Shown here: positions 11,557-22,731 of the stretch, piece after piece
Layout: every line of letters starts with the position of its first letter
How positions within the stretch are numbered: the first letter of the stretch is position 1
Origin: Verpa conica
Lineage: Eukaryota; Ascomycota; Pezizomycetes; Pezizales; Morchellaceae
Reading direction: 5' to 3'
Length of the DNA: 64,000 bases
NCBI GenBank assembly: GCA_033030425.1
Contig: JAUFSD010000009.1
Location: 930,001-994,000, forward strand
Notes under the pieces: model-generated
The model's input: only the letters and a program-made list of their open reading frames with translations
What the model was told of the DNA's origin: nothing
Databases searched by the model: none
Made by a program: the position numbers and the translations under genes

Positions 11557-12149
11557 AGTAAAGTAGTATCCGGGAGTAGTGTATTAGTATGAGAATTTTT
11601 ATTTATTTAGCTTTGTTGAGTTGAGTATAATGGGGGAGATGTATCTAAGAAAGAGAGGAAGTCGCGATGGAGGGACCGACGTTGCACGGGGGAGATGATG
11701 GGACGTTGCAGATGTTACTAAGTTAGGTTGAGCCGGAGAGTTTGACGCCTTGACTGGCCGGAAGAGGCTGTACGATGGCACAGGGATGGGGTGGGACGTA
11801 CTCTACCGTGAACGCGGGTACGCTGGGCTTACGGTCCGGGAAAGAGAAGGGGTTGGCGCTACACGGTGAGTAGGTGTAGTTTACTGCTAGTAGCCAGTAG
11901 CCAGCAGCCGCTACTCGGCTTCCGAAGGCCGTGCAAGGTATTCTCTCCTATACGCTCCTTGCATCACGTCCCTTGAGAATGTCTTAGCAATTCGCCTAGA
12001 TCACTCTATTATATCACGTGATGACCCATCTATCAACCGCCGGGTAACTCATAGTAACTCATTAACTTCGCGAATTCACACACGCAATTAAGCTACTACA
12101 ACAAGTCATTCCCCTCCATCACCCGCTGTCCCTCCTCCCCAATCACTCG
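11557..12149. promoter_or_regulatory. Divergent intergenic region CDC50/TAF5
   Basis: About 590 bp lie between the two start codons. A short imperfect repeat of CAGTAGC/CAGCAGC units lies at about 11885-11920. I see no TATA box or coding signal. Confidence 0.4.
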
Positions 12150-14336
12150 ATGGCTTCCCAAGGTCCGCCTCCAGCTTCTGGGGGGGGCACTGCCGCTGCC
12201 GGCTCGCCTCAAGCCCTCAACCAGATTGTAATAGAATACCTCTCTAAAAAAGGCTATTCCAAAACAGAGGCGATGCTGCGGGTCGAGTCCGCGCACACGG
12301 ATCATGAAGGAAGGCCAATTCTAAGCAGCTTGGACGATCAACCTGAACTGAAATATGAAAAGAGCTATTGTGGGTTTTGTTCTATGGTGGGTGGGAGAGA
12401 AAGACCTGCTGATCTGCGCACATTGTAGCACATTTAAAACATTGGATTGACAATTCTCTGGACCTTTATAAACCCGAACTTCGACGTCTACTATACCCTG
12501 TTTTCGTTCACTCTTTCCTGGAGCTTGTCAAGAATGGCTATGTCGTCCCCTCTCAGGCATTTTACAAAGAGCACGCCTATGAACATGAAAGCACCCACGG
12601 CCACGACCTTAAGAGTCTTAAAGCACTCAGTCTCCCGCAGCATATCGAAGATGACCAGCTCGCAAAGCTCTATCGTGAAAATAAATACCGCGTCAATCTC
12701 TCAAAAACGACATTCACCCTCCTCATGCATTTCCTCGAAGAAACTAAGGACGCTGGGGGTAGCGTTATCCTCCGCTTCATCAACCAGCGTATCGATATTA
12801 AGACAATTACCGGTCGGCCTACCATGTTCTCAACTACCGTTGATGATGAAGGCATGCTCGGTGAAGATGAGGGCATTCCAGGACACACCTCCGGACGTCT
12901 TGATCGCGGGGGTGTCCTCCCACATATCAAACTCGGTCATCTCCCTATGGATAAGGACCTTATGTCCGACATTGAGGAAGAACTCCGTGACGAGGACGCT
13001 CGGATGAAGGACAACACTAGAAATGAAGAGCTTGGGGTTTCAACCGGTGGTACCCTGGTTGATGAATTTCAAAAAATCAAGCGGGAAGAGTCCGAGGATT
13101 CTCCAATGCGGGATGTCATTCCACTCCCTCCATACACGGGTGTTGATGTCGAGCGGGAAGTCCGCCTCGTAAAGGAATCTCGTGACAAAGTTCGCCTTGC
13201 TGGTGTGCCATCTCCTGCACTGCCTAGCGTCTGCATGTACACTTTTCACAACACTCATGATGGTCTCAATTGCGTTGACTTCTCCGAAGACTCTACTCTC
13301 GCAGCCGGTGGGTTTGCCGAATCTTACATCCGCATCTTTTCCCTCAAATCCTCTCCCCTAACCTCCATCATTCCTGCCGAAAACCTACCTTCCATCCCTA
13401 AAACCCGACGTCTAATCGGCCACTCCGGTCCGGTATACGGCGTTTCCTTCTCACCTGACAATAAATATCTCCTTTCTTGCAGTGAAGATAAAAGTGCACG
13501 TCTGTGGTCCCTTGATACCTACACGGGTCTCGTTGTGTATAAGGGCCATGATAACCCTATCTGGGACATTAAGTTTGGTCCTTTTGGTCACTACTTTGCG
13601 ACAGCATCGCACGATCATACTGCGAGGCTTTGGAGCTGCGACCACATATACCCGCTGCGGATCTTTGCCGGGCACCTCAACGATGTTGATACGCTCGAGT
13701 TCCACCCAAACAGCGCCTACATATTTACAGGCTCCTCCGATAAAACCGTACGCATGTGGGATATCCAAACCGGTAACTCGGTCCGCCTTTTCACAGGCCA
13801 TACTGCACCTATTACTACACTTGCTGTCTCTCCAGATGGAAAGTGGCTTGCATCTGCAGGTGAAGATTCTGTTATTAACATGTGGGACCTGGCATCAGGA
13901 AAGCGACTCAAGACGATGCGAGGCCATGGGAAGACCAGTATCTACTCTCTGAGCTTCTCAGTAGAAGGGAACGTCTTGGTCTCGGGAGGGGCAGATATGA
14001 CGGTACGTTGTTGGGACGTTGCGCATGGGACTGGTGCCCCAACGGCGGATGCACCAGAAGGGTCTGGTGGGGTGAGCGTGGGAGATGGAACAACAAAGGT
14101 GGATGGGGTTACGAATGGTGCGGGAAAGATGAGGAAGGGGGGGAAGGATGTGATTGCTACGTAAGTACCTTCGTTTTTATTACCTAGGTTCTTTATGAAC
14201 TAGCTTGCTGACTACTGCTTTACACTGATATAGGCCTGACCATATGTCTGTCTTCTATACCAAAAAGGCACCAGTATACAAGGTACAGTTTACAAGGAAG
14301 AACATGGTCCTCGCCGCATCAGGCTTCCTACCTTGA
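12150..14336 (+). CDS. TAF5: Transcription initiation factor TFIID subunit 5 (TAF5)
   Basis: WD40 scaffold subunit shared by TFIID and SAGA in the nucleus. Exons are 12150-12369, 12429-14160 and 14234-14336, giving 684 residues. The order is: a Gly/Ala/Pro-rich start, a LisH motif (about residues 26-58, IVIEYLSKKGYSKTEAMLR), the TAF5 N-terminal domain (LDLYKPELRRLLYPVFVHSF), an acidic linker, then six or seven WD40 repeats beginning near SVCMYTFHNTHDGLNC with clear GHSGPVYGVSFSPD, GHDNPIWDIKF and GHLNDVDTLEFHP starts. The last exon restores the conserved tail KKAPVYKVQFTRKN...AASGFLP. The first donor is GTGGGT, chosen because it keeps the spacing to the conserved Trp. No key residues are missing. 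Confidence 0.94.
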
Positions 14337-14664
14337 AACCTCAACAGTAGCTAGATGGTCTGAGGGTGATTATGAAATGTATTTTACAGGTCAGCTAAGG
14401 TGTTGGTTTTCTGTTTTCGGGGAGTTTCTTTCTTTTCTTATCTAAGAGGGTTTCCGTTAGGGGTATGGCTTCTCGTTTGTATAATATCGGTAGTAGTTTG
14501 CAGGTCTCGTTAAAGTGTAGAATCGTTGATTTTTACAAATATAATACAGGGTCTACCATTAACTATGGTGTCTTCTAGTCCTATATCCGACCTCTCGAGG
14601 TATAGTAAGTAGGAAATGTACTATCTAGGGTTATCTCCACTATTAATCTCTCTGGGAATGGGTT
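14337..14664. other. Convergent gap TAF5/CLPP
   Basis: 328 bp separate the two stop codons. It contains T-rich and A-rich runs expected of 3' untranslated ends and nothing that looks coding or repetitive. Confidence 0.5.
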
Positions 14665-15550
14665 TCATGATGGGAGTTCTGATGCTGATTTTTTCCTCGC
14701 AACTAAAATCTCGTCTACTATCCCCATTTCCTTTGCCTCTTCAGCGCCCATGAAGAGATCACGCTCCATGATTTTCTCTATATGAACTATTAGTAGGACC
14801 CTTTAGAGAAGATATAGAACAAATACCAATCTGATCGAGTGTGTGCGACTTTGTTAGATGTTTCTGGTAGATTATATTTAATCGTTCACGTACTCTGAGG
14901 ATCTCCTTCGCATGAATTGCTATATCCGACGCCTGTCCCGTATACCCTCCACCTGCACCACCATTCACCATTAGCATATCTCGTTTCAATAGTTTAATAG
15001 AGCACATACTTGGCTGGTGCACCATAATGCTTGAATGTGGTAAACAGTATCGCTTCCCCTTCGCTCCTCCTGCAAGTAACAAACTTCCCATACTCGCCGC
15101 TTGCCCAATACAAATTGTGCTAACCGGCGCTTGGATATAGTTCATAGTGTCATATATTGCAAGCCCGGCGGTCACAGATCCACCAGGGGAATTGATATAG
15201 AGATTTATAGGCTTCTCGGGGTTCTCGGCTTCGAGGAAGAGGAGCTGGGCGACGATGACTGCTGAGAGACCGTCGTGAACTGGTCCGTTAAGGCAAATTA
15301 TACGTTCTTTGAGGAGGCGAGAGAATATGTCATCTATTTGCTTTGAGAATTAACTTTACACTCTCGAGAAGTTATTTTCCAGAGGCTACAGACAGGAATG
15401 CCATCCCCCACCGACAGTTTCATGAACAAATGGAGTTGGGGTGTAGTAATCCTTCGGCTGTGATGAAGCCGAGAAGCTCCGAGCCACAGAATAGACCAGT
15501 TGCGAACCTAGGCATGGCTTCCGTAATAGAGATGATAACAAGGGCGGCAT
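14665..15550 (-). CDS. CLPP: Mitochondrial ClpP protease, proteolytic subunit
   Basis: Serine peptidase of the mitochondrial matrix ClpXP complex. Exons are complement of 15394-15550, 15010-15333, 14827-14952 and 14665-14777, giving 239 residues. A basic, Ser-rich N-terminus ([12 protein letters not shown]...RSFSAS) looks like a mitochondrial presequence. Conserved blocks follow: [36 protein letters not shown], the catalytic Ser in GQAASMGS, the catalytic His in [10 protein letters not shown], and the Asp in GIVDEI. The first donor is GTCTGT, needed to join GGGWHS to YDIFSRLL. The second intron is 57 nt, in frame and stop-free; reading through it would put 19 foreign residues after HQPS and spoil the active site. 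Head-to-head with TBCC, 158 bp apart. Baker's yeast lacks ClpP. Confidence 0.92.
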
Positions 15551-15708
15551 TGAGTAGATAATTCCACCTTCAAAACGTTTTTTGAGGTTGTGGGTGGGAG
15601 CACAAGTCAAGGTTACCCTCCAGCTAAAGGAGCCGCATTGCCAAGAGGTACCAAAACCTATACCCCGTCAAAGGCCCCGAAGCAGGCGGTGGATATTAGT
15701 ACGCAGTC

Positions 15709-16790
15709 ATGGATTTTGAGAATGATACGAAGAAGAGCTTCTATGGACACTTCCAAGAGACGCAGACAGGTAGGCTGATCCTTCTTGTTTCTCTCTATTG
15801 ATTTGAGCTGAGTAAAATAGCTCTCGAAGCCCAAATCGAGAAGCTACCTAGTCTTGCTGCAGTTACTAGACCGGAGGCGATAGATGCTTGTTTAGCTGCT
15901 ATCTCACAACTCTCGAGCGTGGTTAAAGATGCTTCCTCATACCTACCTGCCTATGACCAGCGGTCGTATTCAGAGGTGAAAATCTTAGCATCCATATAAC
16001 GTTTATAGTTATTAACGTAGCAGAACCTCAGACAATCAGAGGTCTCTCTGAAAGGCTCGCGGAGGTCCGCAAAGTATTAGCACCTAAGCAAAAATTTTCA
16101 TTCAAAAATAGCAAGAAAGATCCAACAACAAGTATTGGCGGGGCTTTCAAAATTTCCTCGCTGCATGGCTTATCCCCATCTCAAGGGAAGGCATCGGCTG
16201 TTCTAGAGGCCGATAATCTGGTGATATCTGGAGTGAAAGAGGCACATATTCGGCCATCTTTGTCTGCAGCAACTTCGACAATTACTTCTTTTTCATCATT
16301 ACTACTCTCATCGATAGATAGATGTATACTCTCATTTTCATCAGAAAAAACGTCTTTCTCCAGCGCGGCAGTAAAACACATCAACAAATCGCTCCTTTAT
16401 CTCGGCGGCACTATCGACGGCCCGCTACATATAACAGGACTCTCTAATGTCACAGTGGTTGTTGCATGCCGACAGTTGAGAATGCATGAGGCGTCTAACA
16501 TCGACCTATATCTTCTGTGCTCATCTAGGCCAATTATCGAGGACTGCACAGATATCAGGTTTGCCCCGTTGGAGAAGAAAGGGCTGGGAAGTACTTGGGA
16601 GACGGTAGGGGGAAATCTATGGGATCAAGTAGACGATTTCAAGTGGCTGAAGAGTGAGCATAGCCCAAACTGGTCTGTGTTGCCGGAGGAGGAGAGGGTT
16701 GAATGGTACAGATGGAAAGACCTAAGAGAGAAGGAGGTGGGTGAATTAAATATAGAAGAGACTCTAGGCTCTTTCTTAAGGAAGTTTTGA
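15709..16790 (+). CDS. TBCC: Tubulin-folding cofactor C
   Basis: GTPase-activating factor for beta-tubulin in the tubulin heterodimer assembly machine (yeast Cin2 counterpart). Exons are 15709-15769, 15821-15975 and 16032-16790, giving 324 residues. The N-terminal part (about 1-105) is a helical spectrin-like domain (KSFYGHFQETQTALEAQIEKL...). After a Ser-rich linker comes the C-CAP/cofactor C-like beta-helix (about 185-290): LGGTIDGPLHITGLSNVTVVVACRQLRMHEASN with the Arg expected to act as arginine finger, then SSRPIIEDCTDIRFAP. It ends with DDFKWLKSEHSPNWSVLP, a hallmark of TBCC. The second intron junction (GTGAAA donor, acceptor at 16031) is the least certain part. It shares a short promoter with CLPP. 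Confidence 0.88.
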
Positions 16791-17087
16791 TTCCTAGAGA
16801 TAAGGATTAAATAGCTCTTAATATCTAACTCACGTAGATCTGAAAATTTATATCGTGTACAAAAATTTGTTGAAGTATTTATACGCTCCGAACTGATCTA
16901 CGCCAATCGGCGTTAGTCTATAGCGATGTAGGAAACAGTACCAGGCGGAATATATTGTGTAACACGAAAAATTATCAATCTTGGCAGTTTTTCCACTAAC
17001 CTCATCGTGGAAACCTCGACACAAAAAGTCCACTTCTAAAGTCATGCCTCAAATCGCCTTGGAGTTGTGTATTCACCAATAGCGAGT

Positions 17088-20000
17088 ATGCTTTCCCTTT
17101 TCCGTACGCTACCGCTGTATGGCCGTTCAATTCGATCCCACTGGCTTACCCAATTTTTGAAGCCCCGCCATCGCCGGACATCCGCCGGTCTTTCCCCCTG
17201 CTTGCAATTGAGGGGATATGTAGATAGTTTCAAGTTGGGAAAATATGATAAAAAATATCTAGATAATGGTATGAACCTATCCATTGAATATCATATCAAC
17301 CAACCAATCAGTCAATCGAATTCTCATTATGAGTACAGTGATAGCCACACCCCGCTTCAATGAGTTGGGAGTCCAGCAGCTCTCAAAAAAGGTCCACTCG
17401 CAAGTATTTTTCAATAAAAATGCAGCCTCGCCTCCTCTAGAACTCATAAAACTCTCAAGAAACCACTTGAAGCGCCATGATCTATTGGGGAAAAATACGG
17501 ACAATAGCCCGCCGATATCTTTTGATCTTCCACCGCTGAAAGGTGAGAGTAAAACTCTAGATGAGCACTTTCACCAGCTAGGGATGGATGCCGCAGAGCC
17601 GTACCTGGGGCTTTCCAAGAGCTTTGCAGAGCTGGATATCCCACCGCCTCCAGAACAGAAATGGGCTAGGCAGAGTGGGTGGACGAAGTATTACTCAGAT
17701 GGAACGGCAGAAAAGGTTGATTTTCCAAACGAAGAGATGTTAGTTTTTGATGTGGAGGTGCTCTACAAGGAGTCACCTTTCGCAGTCATGGCCTGTGCAG
17801 CAAGTTCAACGGCCTGGTACGCCTGGTTATCACCATGGATCCTTGCAGAATCCGAATCACCTCGTCATTTGATACCTCTCGGGAACCCAGATAAAGCACG
17901 GATTATAGTTGGCCACAATATAGGATATGACCGAGCAAGGATAAAGGAGGAGTATAGCCTAAAGCAAAGCAAATTCGGATTTCTCGACACTATGTCTCTA
18001 CACGTTGCATCGAATGGAATGTGTTCACGACAGCGCCCAACCTGGCTAAAACACCAGAAGCTGCAGAAACTTCGGGAGCAAGTGGCATTGGATAATATAT
18101 CTCCAGATACCTTGGATATGTTAGAGTTTGAGGAAGAGGAGGCGTGGATTAGAAAGAGCTCGATCAATTCATTGCAGGAGGTTGCGATATTCCACTGTGG
18201 TGTCAATGTCGATAAAGGTGTACGAGACCAGTTCGGGATCCTAAATAAGGACGGGGTCTTAGAAAAGTTGGACGAACTCTTGGATTACTGCGCGACGGAT
18301 GTGGCAACCACTCATCAAGTCTACAAGAAGGTGCTACCGAATTTCTTGAGGGTATGCCCACATCCTGTGAGCTTTGCGGCTTTGAGACATCTTTCTTCCG
18401 TAACCCTCCCCGTCAACAAGTCCTGGGAAGCATACATTCATAAGGCTGAAGAGACCTACATCAATACTTCCAATGGTATTCAGCAACGGTTGGTTGAACT
18501 AGCAACCAAAGCGTTAGATGCCAATAATGAGCCCCATAAGTGTATGGGGGATCCATGGCTACAACAGCTAGATTGGACAACACCAGAGGTCAAGATGGTC
18601 ACAGACAAAAATGGTTTAGTTCGAGAGAGAAAGAACCAAAAAAAACCGGGCATGCCCAATTGGTATAGAGATCTCTTCCCAAAATCCACCTCTGATGAGA
18701 TTAAAATTAGCGTCCGAACGCGGATTGCACCCATTCTTTTGAGACTCTCATGGGATGGGAAACCTCTAATTTGGTCCGACAAGTTTGGATGGGTAATCAG
18801 GGTTCCATTTGAGGAGGAGGATGCTTATAAGGGTAACCCAGTTGTCAGATGCAACATGAGCGAAGAAAAGAACGAAGCCCTCAGTGGTGATACCAAAAAC
18901 ATCTACTTCAAACTTCCACACAAAGATGGACCAAAAGCCCGGTGTGTGTCGCCACTGGCCAAGAGCTACCTCAAATACTTTGAGGAAGGGACTTTGTCCT
19001 CTGAGTATCATCTTGCTAAGGAGGCATTGGAGATGAATGCGGCTTGCTCGTACTGGATTTCGGCGAGGGAGAGAATCAAGGGCCAAATGGTGATCTACGA
19101 AAGTGATCTATGCCCAGGAGAGATGAAGTACGGTATCGGTGCGAAGCCCGGGATGGGGAAACCAAGGGAAGTGCGGAATATTGAGATAGCGGGAAACGAA
19201 CTGGAACTAGGAATAATTCTCCCGCAGCTTATCCCCATGGGAACAGTTACGAGGAGAGCTGTAGAAAGAACTTGGTTAACCGCAAGCAATGCAAAAAAGA
19301 ACCGTGTTGGATCAGAGTTAAAAGCAATGATCAAAGCACCACCAGGATACGTCTTTGTTGGTTCCGATGTAGACTCGCAGGAACTTTGGATTGCTAGTCT
19401 AGTGGGAGATGCACAATTTAAATTACACGGAGGAAATGCAATCGGATTTATGACTCTGGAGGGGACAAAGGCTGCAGGTACCGACTTGCATTCAAAAACA
19501 GCAAAGATTTTAGGCATTACCAGAAATAATGCGAAGATCTTCAACTATGGTAGAATCTACGGGGCTGGTGTCAAGTTTGCTTCAACACTCTTACGGCAAT
19601 TCAATCCTTCTTTGCCAGACGCAGAGGCTGACAAAATATCTGAAAACCTCTACAAAGAGACAAAAGGCGAAAAAACAATTAAGAAAGTTCTCTACAATCG
19701 ACCTTTCTGGCGTGGCGGAACGGAGAGCTTCGTATTCAACAAGCTAGAAGAGTTTGCTAACCAAGATCTACCGAGGACCCCTGTCTTGGGGGCTGGAATA
19801 ACGGAGGCCTTGAGGCGGGAATACCTTAATGTGAACGTGTTCATGCCTTCGAGAATCAATTGGGCGATCCAATCCTCAGGTGTAGATTATCTACACCTCC
19901 TCGTTGTGTCAATGGATCATCTCATACGTATTTTTGAACTGGACGCAAGGCTGGCGATCACTGTGCATGATGAAATCAGGTACATGGTTAGGGAAGAAGA

Positions 20001-20884
20001 TAAGTACAAAGTCGCGATGGCACTACAAATTTCAAATCTCTGGACAAGAGCTATGTTTTCGCAGCAGATGGGTATCGAGGATCTTCCACAGGTATGTCAT
20101 TATTCTGCCTACCTATTAATGTAGTAAGATTAAGTGGTTAATTGATATATTCAAGTCATGCGCCTATTTTTCCGCCGTTGATATCGACAGTGTCCTTCGG
20201 AAGGAAGTAGACATGGATTGTATCACTCCCTCTCAGCTGGACCCGATCCCCCCCGGCGAATCGATAAGTATGACTGGACTCTTGGAGATTCTTAAGAATA
20301 AAGAGTTGCCATTCATGGAGCAAATTGCCAAGAGAAAAAGTGAGGACGCCCAAAGTGATAAAGGCACACAAAAAACCGATCTCTGGCCTTACACTAAAAG
20401 GACGCCTATCATGGAACAGTTACAAGAAGAGCCAAATATCCCGTTCCTACAGGCCCAGAACGCTACCGATGATGAGCTACAGGAGATCATTCAAGAAGTC
20501 AGAAATGAGAAGCAATCGAGCGCATTTACACATCCCCGGAATCGACGAAACACAAATTTCTTAGACACAGGCTCCCGTCTCGATCAAAGCCATGACCAAC
20601 ACGGGACAAATAATGCCCTCACACACCCTAAAACCCAGCGCAATATAGGCTATAGAACATTACGATCTCATAATCAAAAAGATATGCCTGTAGGCTTCAG
20701 TGCTCCGCGTGATGCTAGAAAGATATCTTATAATGAGAATCAGGATGTTACCACATTGATGGATAGGATGGTGTGGACACCAGTGTCTAAGGCCATGAGC
20801 CCCTTTGAGGTCAAGATGAGTCTCCATGAGGCTAGGAATGCTATGAAGAATCAGAGTAGTAATCTTATGCAAAAAAAGGCATAG
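17088..20884 (+). CDS. MIP1: Mitochondrial DNA polymerase gamma, catalytic subunit
   Basis: Family A polymerase that replicates and proofreads mtDNA in the matrix. Exons are 17088-17268, 17339-20091 and 20156-20884, giving 1220 residues (the family is about 1000-1250). The N-terminus is basic and Ser/Arg-rich, a presequence. Exonuclease motifs are intact: Exo I FDVEVL (Asp198/Glu200), Exo II GHNIGYDRARIKEEY, Exo III YCATDVATTHQVY. Polymerase motif A is GSDVDSQELWIASLVGD (Asp about 737), motif B is RNNAKIFNYGRIYGAG, and motif C is VHDEIRY (Asp about 938). The last exon carries FSAVDIDSVLRKEVDMDC and a fungal-type, poorly conserved C-terminal extension of about 200 residues with a repeated HPRNRRN/HPKTQRN pattern. 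It lies 297 bp downstream of TBCC on the same strand. Confidence 0.96.
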
Positions 20885-22731
20885 TGTAAAGGTTGCTTGG
20901 ATGGAAAAGTAAATTTTTTGTTTGCACTTTTAGCTGTATATACTACTTCGATATTTTTTTTTCCAGTATGTCTAAATAAGCATTGATATGGCGTTTTTTA
21001 TTTTTGTAGCTACTTGGGCCTCTAGAGGAGTAAACTGGTAAGAGGGAAAAAGGAAGCCTCCTGAACGAGGGTTTGGTTACTTTAACTTGTATCTCATAGC
21101 TTAGAGCCATATCCTGTAAATACAATCGACATAAGTCTTACACGAAACCAAAAACATTATCACCTATACGGTGATTACCATTTGTGCCATGCACCTATAA
21201 TTAACTCATTCATTCAATCATAATTCGTGATTCTACTAGTTTTATTATTGATTTATTTATGCTCCTATTGTTTTATTAACAATTCAACCCGGCCTTGCTA
21301 TAGTAATGTACTTTTATAAAGCTAATCCTAGACTACAATTGTCTGCCTTCTACAGGCAAATTAGAGGGATATTAATGTAGGTTACACCTTCCAGAGATCT
21401 TTCTGTTTTCGCGTATAGTACCCTTAGAATTACATTTTATAAAACATCTTTCACTTTACAGTGTATATAGGGTTGCGGAAAGTCATGCACATTTTGACCT
21501 AGCAAAGTACAAGTAGAATCACCTCCGGCAAACAGTATCTTTCTACAATCTTCAGTCTTGAATTACAGTGTGCACTATAATTTATCATTCTATTTATAAG
21601 TTTTGAGTTCTGTTGAGCAAGCCAGCCTAGCGAAGTACTGTGCGTGTGGCTAGAAAATATTACAAAAGGGAACTAATGGAGGTACCGGTGTATATAGAGT
21701 GGGTCCTAGATAGCCAACTAATGATTCCCTAATCTCTACGATACTCCCATAGATTCTATTGGAGATATCCATTCCAATCAGTGTGCAGTCTATGGGGCGT
21801 CAAATATGTGAAAATGAATTTCCGTACTGGTGGTAAAAGTATGGACCAACATACTGGAGTAAAGTGTAAATTAGACCACCTATTTCCAATATTATGATGG
21901 CCCACAATTAAAAGAATTTCATACTTTGAAGTAAGGCATACAAACTTGCCAATCAAAATATATGAAGTACCGCTTGAAGCTTGTATCCCTAAAATGGTTT
22001 TCTTGGACCTTGGTTGTTGTCTCTAAAATGAATGCTAAGAATTAGGTTAGGTTTAGAGGCACAAGTATGTCTGAAATATTTGTGTTAACTAACCAGTGGG
22101 CTAATTGTGGACCATCATAGTATTCCAGGCAGGTGGTCCGATTTAGTATAGTAGTACAGCATTTTGTTCCATATTTACCATCAGTGGGAAATTAGATTCT
22201 CATATAATTAATCTTCTATAAACAAACGCATCATAGAGATAAGACACGTTTCCGTTAATATCTAAGCACCTAATTTATTAAATTTATTTTAGATCAAATA
22301 TAGAGTTCTAGATTCAATGAGAATAGCACTTGTAGGCACTATAATCTAGAGTTTTTCTACTTGAATCTACCGCCGGAGATGGTAGGGTTTGACCAATTTA
22401 CGCTCTCATAACCACTAGAAATCTAAAAATCAAACTTGGCAAGGACTAAACCCTATTGTACTTAAGATTGCTATTTAGAGGCATAGTTTTAGAGGTATAA
22501 ACTCAGATCAGACCTCTGCCTTTAGTTGAATGATAGTTTACAACCCAATTATCTCATAAACGAGGTAAATATATTATATGCTAGAGCTATCAAAGATTTC
22601 TCAAAGAAATAACTAAAATAAATCCTAGAGAAAAGAGAGTTTCTTACATTTCATACCCTGAATAGGCGAACACATAAGTTAGCTGCGTGGGAATAGCAAA
22701 AACATTTATATGCAAAAATAAATCTTGTAAA
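20885..22731. other. Gap between MIP1 and TEL1 3' ends
   Basis: This 1.8 kb AT-rich convergent gap contains a second TATGG-type TIR element (21791-22220). The remainder, including 21130-21780 and 22230-22730, shows neither coding capacity nor obvious repeats beyond scattered AT runs. Confidence 0.5.
21791..22220. mobile_element. TATGG-type TIR element, copy B (degenerate)
   Basis: The left end TATGGGGCGTCAAATATG matches the right end of copy A; the interior and right end match copy A in inverted order, including the shared words CTTCAAG and AATTTGCATG-like stretches and the CACAAATATTTC block. The right end has decayed to CTTCTATA. No target duplication remains (GCAGTC versus AACAAA). It is an older insertion than copies A and D. 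Confidence 0.75.

Noticed and set aside
12725..14164. TAF5 starting at the internal ATG of the long ORF
   Set aside because: Two exon segments upstream encode the LisH and N-terminal domains, so the long ORF alone is truncated.
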